Below, in pieces: positions 41,418 to 49,196 of a stretch of 64,000 nucleotides of DNA. The notes under the pieces were generated by a model. It had not been told where the DNA came from and searched no databases. It was given only the letters and a program-made list of their open reading frames with translations. The stretch lies in NCBI RefSeq assembly GCF_004000255.1, contig NZ_RCIQ01000012.1:62001-126000 (forward strand). The letters are read 5' to 3'. This DNA is from Nioella ostreopsis. Lineage in GTDB: Bacteria; Pseudomonadota; Alphaproteobacteria; Rhodobacterales; Rhodobacteraceae. The number at the start of each line of letters is the position of its first letter. Within the stretch, counting starts at the first letter, position 1. The position numbers and the translations under genes were made by a program.

Positions 41418-41873
41418 TCAAATTCCTTGATAGCTTGCGAAAATCTCGGTCGATCCGTCCCGGTTTATGAGGAAGACATCGTATGCATCTGCGCGCCGAC
41501 TCTGATCCATACCTGGCGATCCGAGCGGCATGCCCGGCACAGCCAGTCCTATGGCGTCTGGGCGTTCCTCCAGCAAACGGCGAATTTCTGTAGCGGGAAC
41601 ATGGCCTTCAATAACGTATCCGTCCACAAGCCCCGTGTGGCACGAAATCATGCGCTGTGGCACGCCGTTCTCCAGCTTGAACCGAACCAGAAGCCCCGCG
41701 AACATGTCTTGCCCGGTTGGAGCGAAGTCGTTCTCTTCCAAGTGCTCCATCCAGGCAAGGCAACAGCCGCATCCATTGGTCTTGTAGACTTCGATTGGCA
41801 TCGCCTGTGCAAGGGCTTCCGCCGTTGGGAAAAGGGTTAGGGCAAACGCGAGTGCCGCAAGGGGTCGCTTCAT
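41418..41873 (-). CDS. Exported DUF411 metal-binding protein
   Basis: 151 residues with signal peptide (cleavage near A-L-A-Q, 23). The DUF411 pattern is complete: K-T-N-G-C-G-C-C (Cys 35, 37, 38), S-C-H-T-G, V-I-E-G-H-V-P, then G-L-A-V-P-G-M-P-L-G-S-P-G-M. Proteins of this family accompany copper resistance systems and probably bind Cu in the periplasm. Here it follows an M23 peptidase by three bases in an operon with two SCO proteins and PCuAC. Confidence 0.88.
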   Translation of the reverse strand: MKRPLAALAFALTLFPTAEALAQAMPIEVYKTNGCGCCLAWMEHLEENDFAPTGQDMFAGLLVRFKLENGVPQRMISCHTGLVDGYVIEGHVPATEIRRLLEERPDAIGLAVPGMPLGSPGMDQSRRADAYDVFLINRDGSTEIFASYQGI

Positions 41874-41876
41874 GGA

Positions 41877-43256
41877 TTAAATCCTTTCGATGTCGCTTGA
41901 GAAGCCCATGCCGGCGAGTTGCTCGTCGAGCATGGCGCGCGCTTCGTTAAGACGCGAGAGCGCGGCAGCATCCAGCGCTTCACTTTCCACGCCCGTTATG
42001 AGGCGTTCGTCGGAGAGAGGATCGGTGGGGCGGCCATCCACACGTACTTCGTAGTGCAGATTCGGTCCCGTTGCAGTGCCGGATTCACCAACGCGGCCAA
42101 TCGTGTCCCCCGCAGCCACGGACTGGCCGACGGCGAGGCCCTCGGGGACGGCGCTCAGATGGGCATATCGGGTCATGGTCTCGGACCCGTGAGCAATCTC
42201 GACGACGCGACCATAGCCACCGCGAAGCCCGATGAAGCTGACTTGGCCAGGGGCAGTTGCAAAAACCGGTGTTCCGTGGGGAGCGGCGAAATCGACGCCT
42301 GTATGCATGCGCGTACTACCGTAGATCGGATGCGTCCGGCGCCCAAAGACCGAGCTGAGACGCGCGCCCGCAACGGGTTGGGCGAAGACCCGAATTATTT
42401 CTCCGTCACGATAGATAGTTGCGCGACCTGACTCATCCCCGGGCCAAACAATCTCGAAGACTGTGTCACCGAGGTCAAGCGCCACGAAGGTCAGACTCGG
42501 CTGGCCAATGATCTCGTTTCCAACCCGTGCCTCCTGCCACATCAGCCGCAAGGTTTCACCGCCCCTCAGATCACGCCGGAAGTCAAATGTTCCACCCAGC
42601 ATCTGTGCGAGATCGACCGCGAAGCGTGCTGGCATTCCGGCCTCGTCGAGTGCTGCAAAGACAGAACTTTCGATACGCGCCTCTCCCGCGCGGATCACCA
42701 GTTCGGGCTGAGGAACAAGGACGCGTGTCTCAACTTCGGTGCCAAAAACCGCTTCAATACGGACGCCGCCATCCAATTCCAGAAGGACGCTGTGCAGACG
42801 GGATTCCGGACGGGTCGTCACGACGGTGAGACCATGTCCCGGACGCAGGCGCCGCAGATCGTATTCTGCCCCAAGCGCCAGCGCGACCTCGGCCCTGTCT
42901 GTGGCCCCGAGTTCGGCATCTGCCAGCACCCCATCGAGCGTTTCACCCGGAGCGAAATCACGCGACCAGGATAGGAGTGGCGGCTCTATGACAGGGAGCG
43001 ACTCCTCGACACTCGCGGCGACGGGAAGCGGCGGCGGGGGTGTAAGTTCGGGCCGCGTTTGCACTTGGGAAACACTCAAGTCGACAATCGGCGCCTCAGA
43101 AAGCTCAGGAGAAGTGACGGTTTCCGGAACCCACCGAATGGCGGCTGCGAGCGAGGGCGGGACGGGTTCAACTTGCCGGACGCTCCAAATTGCAAAGGCA
43201 ATGGCTGAAACGACACCCGCTGATGCAACCCCGGAAACCAGATACCATTGTTTCAT
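41877..43256 (-). CDS. Membrane-anchored M23-family metallopeptidase
   Basis: 459 residues. A single N-terminal membrane segment (8-26) is followed by a proline-rich stretch, a LysM-like/OapA-like middle (L-D-G-V-L-A-D-A-E-L-G) and a C-terminal LytM domain: R-M-H-T-G-V-D-F-A, Y-A-H-L-S and N-L-H-Y-E-V-R, the zinc ligands of M23 endopeptidases. It cleaves peptidoglycan crosslinks or activates amidases. The 4-base overlap with the SCO gene puts it firmly in the metal/thiol operon. Confidence 0.88.
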   Translation of the reverse strand: MKQWYLVSGVASAGVVSAIAFAIWSVRQVEPVPPSLAAAIRWVPETVTSPELSEAPIVDLSVSQVQTRPELTPPPPLPVAASVEESLPVIEPPLLSWSRDFAPGETLDGVLADAELGATDRAEVALALGAEYDLRRLRPGHGLTVVTTRPESRLHSVLLELDGGVRIEAVFGTEVETRVLVPQPELVIRAGEARIESSVFAALDEAGMPARFAVDLAQMLGGTFDFRRDLRGGETLRLMWQEARVGNEIIGQPSLTFVALDLGDTVFEIVWPGDESGRATIYRDGEIIRVFAQPVAGARLSSVFGRRTHPIYGSTRMHTGVDFAAPHGTPVFATAPGQVSFIGLRGGYGRVVEIAHGSETMTRYAHLSAVPEGLAVGQSVAAGDTIGRVGESGTATGPNLHYEVRVDGRPTDPLSDERLITGVESEALDAAALSRLNEARAMLDEQLAGMGFSSDIERI

Positions 43257-43879
43257 GTTTCACCTACAGCGTCTGCTTCCATTGCTCTGCGGATCTTCGG
43301 CACCGCGAATTCCCTCGGCTCGTGATAGTCGATGGAGCCGGCGAAGCGTCCTTCCGGGTCGAACAAGAACACGCTCGCCGTGTGGTTCATCGTATAGTCG
43401 CCACTCTCAGTGGGCACCCGTTCATAGATTGCGCGAAAATCGGCCGCAGCACGCGCGATCTGTGGTTCAGGGCCTGTCCAACCGCGTATTGCGGGATGAA
43501 AATAGCCTACATATTCCGCCATCGCGTCAACGGTGTCACGCTCGGGGTCAACTGTGATTAAGATCACGTTCAACCGTTCTGCATCATCTTCCAGGTCGTC
43601 CAGCCAGCCGGAAATGTCGGAAAGCGTTGTGGGGCAGATATCCGGGCAAAAGGTGAACCCGAAGAAAACCAACGACGCGCGCCCGATCAACATGTCGGGT
43701 CCAACCGGTTGTCTTTCATGGTCTTGCAGACGGAAATCCATTTCCGAGAAGGGCAGCGGGCGCTGCTCCGCCGGATCAGGCGCGACAGGACCGTCTACGC
43801 GCCACCAGCCGACAAGAAGTGTCAGCCCGAGTGCGCCGAAACCCGTCGCACCATAGCCGAGAAGCGCCCGCCGCCGCAT
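43253..43879 (-). CDS. SCO1/SenC-family copper chaperone (second copy)
   Basis: 208 residues with a membrane anchor (7-27). The thioredoxin-like fold keeps C-P-D-I-C-P (Cys78 and Cys82) and the distant His in Y-T-M-N-H-T-A-S, which together bind Cu and serve in cytochrome oxidase CuA assembly or thiol redox. V-D-P-E-R-D-T is typical. Overlaps the PCuAC gene by one base and the M23 gene by four. Confidence 0.9.
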   Translation of the reverse strand: MRRRALLGYGATGFGALGLTLLVGWWRVDGPVAPDPAEQRPLPFSEMDFRLQDHERQPVGPDMLIGRASLVFFGFTFCPDICPTTLSDISGWLDDLEDDAERLNVILITVDPERDTVDAMAEYVGYFHPAIRGWTGPEPQIARAAADFRAIYERVPTESGDYTMNHTASVFLFDPEGRFAGSIDYHEPREFAVPKIRRAMEADAVGET

Positions 43880-44343
43880 CAGCCCTCGGGTCCGCGCGCG
43901 GCGATGCCGAGGATCGGCACGTCGACCGTGACGTCACCGCCATCCGAGAATGTCAGCGTCAACGGGAAGGAGTCACCCTCGGTCATCGGAGATTGCAGAC
44001 CCATCAGCATCGCATGCAGGCCGCCGGGTTCCAGCGCCACGGTTTCACCGGCTTGAATCGTGATCTCGCCTGCCGGTGCCATGGAACTGATGCCCTCGGC
44101 AGTTACTGTTGTCTCGTGGATTTCAGGCATCATTGCCAATGGCGTTGCGAGCCCAGTGAGGGTCACTGCGACGTCGCCTGTGTTGCGAACTGTTAGGTAC
44201 GCAGCGCCAGGCCGGCTGGTGGAAATTGAGGCGCGCGCCCAGGCGTTTTCAATCTCCACGTCCTCTGATCCGGCTAACGCCGCGACGGGTGCAGCGAGGA
44301 CTGTAACGAGGGCCAACGGCATGACAAGAGTCACTCTTTTCAT
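43879..44343 (-). CDS. Periplasmic copper chaperone PCu(A)C
   Basis: 154 residues from the ATG at 44343; GGA sits seven bases upstream, while the GTG four codons earlier has none. Signal peptide to about A-L-A (25). The Cu site H-x-M type pattern is present: M-M-P-E-I-H-E-T-T, later M near 90 and G-G-L-H-A-M-L-M. PCuAC passes Cu(I) to SCO and CuA. Adjacent to a SCO gene, as in many proteobacteria. Confidence 0.88.
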   Translation of the reverse strand: MKRVTLVMPLALVTVLAAPVAALAGSEDVEIENAWARASISTSRPGAAYLTVRNTGDVAVTLTGLATPLAMMPEIHETTVTAEGISSMAPAGEITIQAGETVALEPGGLHAMLMGLQSPMTEGDSFPLTLTFSDGGDVTVDVPILGIAARGPEG

Positions 44344-44370
44344 CTCGGTTTCCACTTCAAGTTTGGGTGC

Positions 44371-45027
44371 TCACGACTCGCTGGCGACTTCTTCAGCCAC
44401 AAGCGCGCGCAATTCCGCCTCGCCAAATGGGTCGACAGGCCGGCCGTTCACGAAGAATGTGGGCGTCTGGCGCACACCGACGGTTTCGATATCTGTGCGC
44501 TCTTGGTTCAAAAGCCCGGTGGTTTGCGGCGCCAGCATCTGAGCCTGCGCGGCCTCGGGGTCGAGACCCGCCGAAACGGCAACCTGCAGGATTAGGTCGG
44601 GGCGCATGTCTCCATGGGCCGCCCACCGGGGTTGTTCCTCCATGAGCGCTTCGAGGACCGCTTCGAAGTTCCCTTGCATTCGGGCGGCTTCGAGGACGCG
44701 AATGGCGATTTCGGAACCTTCGCCGTGGAACGGCGTGTATCTTAGAACGACCCGGACACTTTCACCATGTTCAGCCATGATGTCCTCTACGATCGGGTAG
44801 AAGGCACGGCAGGCTTCACAGGCCGGATCGAAGAACTCGACGATGGTGACAGGCGCTTCCTCAGGTCCCAGGATGGGTGAATAAGGCCGAATGAGCGCCA
44901 GTTGCAGTTCGGTCGGAACCTCTGCGCTTTCAGTCGCGGGGGTGGATCGCGTCGTGTACCACACCGCTGTTGCAAACAGTGCAAAGCCGAGAGCGAGAAC
45001 TCCCAGGACAATAGATCGGCGGATCAT
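44371..45027 (-). CDS. Membrane-anchored DsbA-family thiol oxidoreductase
   Basis: 218 residues: membrane anchor (5-24), then thioredoxin fold with F-D-P-A-C-E-A-C (Cys70, Cys73) and the cis-proline loop Q-T-P-T-F-F-V-N-G. It probably introduces disulfides into exported proteins such as SCO or DUF411 partners. It overlaps the DsbB gene by four bases, so the pair forms a BdbC/BdbD-like oxidation couple. Confidence 0.9.
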   Translation of the reverse strand: MIRRSIVLGVLALGFALFATAVWYTTRSTPATESAEVPTELQLALIRPYSPILGPEEAPVTIVEFFDPACEACRAFYPIVEDIMAEHGESVRVVLRYTPFHGEGSEIAIRVLEAARMQGNFEAVLEALMEEQPRWAAHGDMRPDLILQVAVSAGLDPEAAQAQMLAPQTTGLLNQERTDIETVGVRQTPTFFVNGRPVDPFGEAELRALVAEEVASES

Positions 45028-45452
45028 AGCTGATTTTCCTTCAGAGACAGGGCCGACAGGCTCGCGGTGAGCGTAAAGGCCAGAAGCGACAGTGCCGGAA
45101 TCGGAAGTCCGAAGATTTTTTGATTGTCATCGGTACAAGACGGACCTGTCGCGGTGCAGGGTTGGATGGGCTCTGGGATGACACCGACATAAAGACCAGA
45201 ATGCCAAAGCGCGATAGCCATGCCACCTAGACTGAGCGCGACACCGTAGCGTCCAACGCCAGTGTCCTTCCACCAGAGGCCAAGGCCCAGAATGATTGGC
45301 AGCGGGAACATGAACGCGCGCTGATACCAGCAGAGCAGGCAGGGCATTTGGCCCAATACTTCGCCGATGAACAGAACCGACAGCGTTGAGAAAAGCGCAA
45401 CGATCCATGCGGCCATGAGCGCCGCCTCGCCTCTCAGGCTTGATGTCATCAT
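45024..45452 (-). CDS. DsbB-family quinone-dependent thiol oxidase
   Basis: 142 residues, four membrane helices. Two redox pairs are visible: C-L-L-C (38, 41) and Cys99/Cys106 in a periplasmic loop (P-C-T-A-T-G-P-S-C). DsbB reoxidises DsbA with quinone. Overlaps both neighbours by four bases. Shorter than E. coli DsbB and closer to BdbC. Confidence 0.9.
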   Translation of the reverse strand: MMTSSLRGEAALMAAWIVALFSTLSVLFIGEVLGQMPCLLCWYQRAFMFPLPIILGLGLWWKDTGVGRYGVALSLGGMAIALWHSGLYVGVIPEPIQPCTATGPSCTDDNQKIFGLPIPALSLLAFTLTASLSALSLKENQL

Positions 45453-46078
45453 TCCATATATTCCCTCAATTCCACCAGAATCTCTTCCGCCGGAGTGCCA
45501 TATTGCCAGGACGTGGTGTATCCCGCGTCAGGGTTGAACAAGAACAATTGCGAAGAGTGGCCCATTGTGTAGCCGTCAGGTGCCGACGCTTCTTCGATAC
45601 GTTCGAAAAAGATGTGGAAGGTGTCCGACGTAAGGGCAATTTGAGCTGGTGTTCCGGTTAGACCGATTATCCCAGCGTCGAACCGCGGAACGAAATCCGC
45701 AAGCACCTCGGGCGTGTCGCGCTCCGGATCGATGGAGATGAAAAGCGGCTGGACTTGTTCCGCATCGTTGCCAAGCAAGTCCATTACTGCGGCGACCTCG
45801 GAAAGCGTTGTTGGACAGACGTCCGGACAGTTTGCAAAGCCAAAAAACACGAGCATCCATCGACCTGCGAAGTCCGCCTGCGTCCGTACAATCCCCTGAT
45901 GGTCCGTAAGCTCGAAAGCAGCGCGGAAGACCTGCGGCTCGTCTGACCCCTGTTCGGAACGGTAACTATCCCAAAGCAGAAGCATAGCAAATGAAAGCGC
46001 CGCGACACCGACCAGCACCCAAAGGATCTTTCGTAGAAGCGCCAGATTCACTGCAAGTCGCCCGCCCATATTCGCCAA
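45449..46078 (-). CDS. SCO1/SenC-family protein (first gene of operon)
   Basis: 209 residues. Membrane anchor (17-36), then F-A-N-C-P-D-V-C-P-T-T (Cys84, Cys88) and Y-T-M-G-H-S-S-Q with the third Cu ligand His. It differs from the second SCO protein in the same operon at most positions, so the two are probably specialised. The MerR-type promoter at 46087-46117 overlaps its upstream region. Confidence 0.9.
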   Translation of the reverse strand: MANMGGRLAVNLALLRKILWVLVGVAALSFAMLLLWDSYRSEQGSDEPQVFRAAFELTDHQGIVRTQADFAGRWMLVFFGFANCPDVCPTTLSEVAAVMDLLGNDAEQVQPLFISIDPERDTPEVLADFVPRFDAGIIGLTGTPAQIALTSDTFHIFFERIEEASAPDGYTMGHSSQLFLFNPDAGYTTSWQYGTPAEEILVELREYME

Positions 46079-46086
46079 TTTGTCGG

Positions 46087-46117
46087 GCTGTACATCCTCT
46101 AGCAGCTAGAGGTTCAA
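46087..46117 (-). promoter_or_regulatory. MerR-type promoter of the SCO/Dsb operon
   Basis: On the minus strand TTGAAC (46112-46117) and TACAGC (46087-46092) are 19 bp apart, with the perfect dyad CCTCTAG-CTG-CTAGAGG in the spacer region. The -10 lies only about 9 bases before the annotated start of the first SCO gene, so that start or a leaderless transcript needs care. Confidence 0.72.
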
Positions 46118-46225
46118 GTTGTTTCTTCAGCTTCAGCAGTACCATCACGAGGTCGTGACTGAGGTGTTGCAATTCTATCCCCAGCCCTCCAAACCTACAA
46201 AGACTATAGCTAGAAGGAGAGGGGA

Positions 46226-46654
46226 ATGCTGACAATAGGTGGCTTGGGAAAGAAAACCGGCACCAAGGTTCAAACGATCCGGTACTATGAACAGATCGGT
46301 TTGATGCCAGAACCGGACCGGACCGAAGGCGGGCAGCGCCGTTACAGTCTTGCTGCGCTGGACCGGCTTTCCTTCATTCGGCACGCGCGTCAGTTGGGGT
46401 TCTCGCTCGATGCAATCCGAGAACTCCTCGACCTAGGCGACCACCCTGATCGGCCTTGCGAGGAGGCGGACCAGATTGCACGTCGGCAACTAAAGCAGGT
46501 TGAGCAGAGGTTGCAGCGTCTGGAAGCGCTTCGGCAAGAACTAAAGCGAATGGTTCACGAATGCAGTGGTGGGAGAACTGCCGACTGCCGCGTTTTGGAA
46601 GTGTTGCGCGATCATTCGGAATGCCTGACCGACCACAACGAGATCGGAGCCTAG
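46226..46654 (+). CDS. MerR-family metal sensor (ZntR/CadR/PbrR type)
   Basis: 142 residues, start supported by AAGGAGAGGGGA. MerR helix-turn-helix and wing (V-Q-T-I-R-Y-Y-E-Q-I-G-L, G-Q-R-R-Y), a dimerisation helix (80-112) and the metal loop with Cys78, Cys113 and Cys121, plus Cys133. The triad spacing matches ZntR/CadR/PbrR sensors of Zn, Cd or Pb rather than CueR. It is likely to activate the three 19-bp-spacer promoters in this window. Which metal is sensed cannot be settled by sequence. Confidence 0.88.
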   Translation: MLTIGGLGKKTGTKVQTIRYYEQIGLMPEPDRTEGGQRRYSLAALDRLSFIRHARQLGFSLDAIRELLDLGDHPDRPCEEADQIARRQLKQVEQRLQRLEALRQELKRMVHECSGGRTADCRVLEVLRDHSECLTDHNEIGA

Positions 46655-46760
46655 CTTCAAAATGCAATTTTCCCTTAGCTAGCAGGCGACGTATCGTCAT
46701 TCGAATTCAAAGGTGCCAGAACAAGCAATACCTTGAGGATTGAGGACACTCAGAAACAAC

Positions 46761-46791
46761 TTGAATCTACAGTCACTGTAGCACCTACATA
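46761..46791 (+). promoter_or_regulatory. MerR-type promoter of transglutaminase-CDF operon
   Basis: TTGAAT (46761-46766) and TACATA (46786-46791) with a 19-bp spacer containing the dyad CTACAG-TCA-CTGTAG. Third member of the set. Confidence 0.72.
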
Positions 46792-46820
46792 TCTCCTTGA
46801 ACGATTCGAGGAGACCTTTC

Positions 46821-47591
46821 ATGCCCGACCAAGATCCGCTTCTAGAGCCTACCAGGCTCGTGGATTTCCAATCCCCGTCAATTGCCAAACTGATCCAGGA
46901 TCACGGATGGGCCGATCTCGACGAACACGAGCGGATCGGAGCAGTCTACGACTTCGTGCGTAATGAAATCGCGTTCGGCTATAATCGAGAAGACGACATT
47001 CCCGCTAGTGAAGTCCTTGAGGATGGATATGGCCAATGCAACACCAAGGGAACGCTGCTGATGGCGCTATTGCGGGGCGTGGACATCAGATGCAGATTCC
47101 ACGGGTTCGCAATTCACAAGGAACTACAGCGTGGTGTTGTTCCAGAACTTGTTTACCCTGTTGCTCCGAAAGAGATCCTGCATTCCTGGGTTGAGGTCGA
47201 AACTGAGCGCGGTTGGGTGAATTTGGAAGGGTTCATCCTAGATCAAAGCTTTCTGAAGGTTCTGCAAAGTAGCTTTTCGAGCTCGGACAGCTTGTGCGGA
47301 TATGGCGCGGGAACAGAAAGTCTGTCGACCCCCCCGGTAACATGGACAGGGGACGATACCTACATTCAGAAGACCGGGATTGCTCGGGACTACGGAACAT
47401 TTGACACTCCCGATGCGTTTTTTGGTCAGCACCGGCAGGCATTGGGTGTTGTACGAGAATTCCTGTACCGACATGTCATTCGTCATTGGATGAACGCTCG
47501 AGTCCGCTCCATCCGCGCTGGCCATGTCCCGGCGATTCCCGGATTTGCCAAACCCAACCATCGCCACCAGGACACCAGCCATGCCGCATGA
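46821..47591 (+). CDS. Transglutaminase-like cysteine protease-fold protein
   Basis: 256 residues from the ATG at 46821 (GAGGAGA upstream; the TTG at 46797 is not needed). The transglutaminase-like triad is visible: G-Q-C-N-T-K-G with Cys73, H-S-W-V-E-V-E with His121, and an acidic residue in N-L-E-G (136). No signal peptide, so cytoplasmic. Family members are proteases or amidases acting on peptides; the substrate is unknown. Overlaps the CDF transporter gene by 11 bases, which makes a metal-linked role likely. Confidence 0.85.
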   Translation: MPDQDPLLEPTRLVDFQSPSIAKLIQDHGWADLDEHERIGAVYDFVRNEIAFGYNREDDIPASEVLEDGYGQCNTKGTLLMALLRGVDIRCRFHGFAIHKELQRGVVPELVYPVAPKEILHSWVEVETERGWVNLEGFILDQSFLKVLQSSFSSSDSLCGYGAGTESLSTPPVTWTGDDTYIQKTGIARDYGTFDTPDAFFGQHRQALGVVREFLYRHVIRHWMNARVRSIRAGHVPAIPGFAKPNHRHQDTSHAA

Positions 47592-48498
47592 TCACGGGCA
47601 CAATCACCTTGATCCGCAATCTGGCGATCGCCGCGTTGCCGTTGCGATCTGGGCCAATGCACTTCTTACGATTGCACAAATTGCCGGCGGCATCGTGTCG
47701 GGCAGTTTGGCGCTGATTGCTGATGCTCTTCACAATTTCTCGGATATGGCCGCTCTGGTGATCGCTTTCGCAGCCCGAAAGATTTCGCGCAGGGAAGCCG
47801 ACGAGGAAATGACGTTTGGTTATGGTCGGATCGAGATCGTCGCGGCACTGATCAACTACACCACACTGATAATTGTGGGTGTCTACCTTTGCTATGAAGG
47901 CGTCTTGCGGTTGCTCGAACCGCCAGAAGTGGCGGGCTGGACCGTAGTATACATTGGCGGTGTTGCACTGGTCGTTGATGCACTGACCGCACTGCTCACC
48001 TACTCGATGCAAAAAGATAGCATGAACATCCGGGCGATGTTTCTGCACAATCTGTCTGACGCGCTGTCTTCGGTAGCCGTAATCGTCGGTGGCATGCTGA
48101 TCATTCTCTATGACTGGTGGCTGGTCGATCCAGTCATAACCATCCTTATCGCAGGCTACATTCTGTACCTCGCGGGAACCGAAATCGGCGGGCCGATCCG
48201 AACGCTGATGCTGGGCAGCCCGCCAGACATCGAAAACGCTGCAGTGGTCGCATTGGTCCGGGATGTGGAGGGGGTGATCGGAATCCACCACGTCCATCTG
48301 TGGCAGATGCAGGAACATGCGGTTTCCCTTGACTGCCATATCGTCGTCCATCCGGATCGATGGCACGACGTTGAACCAGTCAAGTCTCAAATCAAAGCGA
48401 GGCTCAGCGCCGAATTGGGTATCGAGCATTCGACCCTCGAATTCGAAACCACCGGCAAGGCGCAAGCTGGCACTCAGCTATATGGACACAAGATATGA
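47581..48498 (+). CDS. Cation diffusion facilitator (Zn/Co/Cd efflux)
   Basis: 305 residues. His-rich N-terminus (P-H-D-H-G-H-N-H). Six membrane helices with the metal site residues in D-A-L-H-N-F-S-D (helix II) and H-N-L-S-D-A (helix V), and a C-terminal cytoplasmic domain with H-H-V-H-L-W. CzcD-like: exports divalent metal in exchange for protons. Second gene of the MerR-promoter operon. Confidence 0.92.
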   Translation: MPHDHGHNHLDPQSGDRRVAVAIWANALLTIAQIAGGIVSGSLALIADALHNFSDMAALVIAFAARKISRREADEEMTFGYGRIEIVAALINYTTLIIVGVYLCYEGVLRLLEPPEVAGWTVVYIGGVALVVDALTALLTYSMQKDSMNIRAMFLHNLSDALSSVAVIVGGMLIILYDWWLVDPVITILIAGYILYLAGTEIGGPIRTLMLGSPPDIENAAVVALVRDVEGVIGIHHVHLWQMQEHAVSLDCHIVVHPDRWHDVEPVKSQIKARLSAELGIEHSTLEFETTGKAQAGTQLYGHKI

Positions 48499-49052
48499 CG
48501 AAACTGGAGGCAATCCTTCTAGTCGCCGGGGTAGCGGATGCGGGGCTGCTCATCGCGATATTTGCTTGGTCGATACTGTTTCCAAGGCGACGGCTTTGGC
48601 CACCCGCGCACTCTATTGATTGGAGCGCAGTGATTGCTTGGCTACTGACTGTCGCAGTATTTGTTTTGACGATCGCCCTCGGGATCCTCGGATGGGGCGA
48701 GATTGGCCTTCCTGGCTGGGTTCGGTGGGGTATTGGCCTCCCATTGGTCTTAGCAGGCAACGCTGTTGTGTGGGCTGGAGTCGCCAGAATCGGGATGAAG
48801 GCCACAAGTGGGGCAAAGGCAGAATTGGTGACAACAGGCCTCTACCGCTACTCGCGAAATCCACAATATGTCGCCGACATGGCCATTTTGGTTGGTTTCG
48901 TGCTGGTAACAAGCGCCTGGTTTGCAATTCCGGTCGCGGCGGCGGGCGTCTTGGCCCTGGCGGTTGCACCCTTCGCGGAGGAACCGTGGTTGAAGCAGTC
49001 ATACGGAGAGGACTTTGAGACATACCGCTCCTCAACACGCCGTTATTTCTAA
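48495..49052 (+). CDS. Isoprenylcysteine carboxylmethyltransferase-family membrane protein
   Basis: 185 residues with about five membrane helices. The C-terminal signature Y-R-Y-S-R-N-P-Q-Y, then E-E-P-W-L-K-Q-S-Y-G-E-D-F-E-T-Y, is that of the ICMT/PEMT-like methyltransferases. True prenylated substrates are not expected in bacteria; the role next to CDF pumps is unknown. Overlaps the CDF gene by four bases. Confidence 0.85.
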   Translation: MTKLEAILLVAGVADAGLLIAIFAWSILFPRRRLWPPAHSIDWSAVIAWLLTVAVFVLTIALGILGWGEIGLPGWVRWGIGLPLVLAGNAVVWAGVARIGMKATSGAKAELVTTGLYRYSRNPQYVADMAILVGFVLVTSAWFAIPVAAAGVLALAVAPFAEEPWLKQSYGEDFETYRSSTRRYF

Positions 49053-49196
49053 CTGATAGGAAAGCGTTATGTTTCAGTTATTTGACGGAGAAAGGATGAA
49101 ACAAGCCAAAAGGTTATGTTCGTACGGAAATGCTACGCCCGGGGCTCTGGTCCTCCGGTTATTCTGGACAATTATTGGCCAATCTCGAGCGCTACG

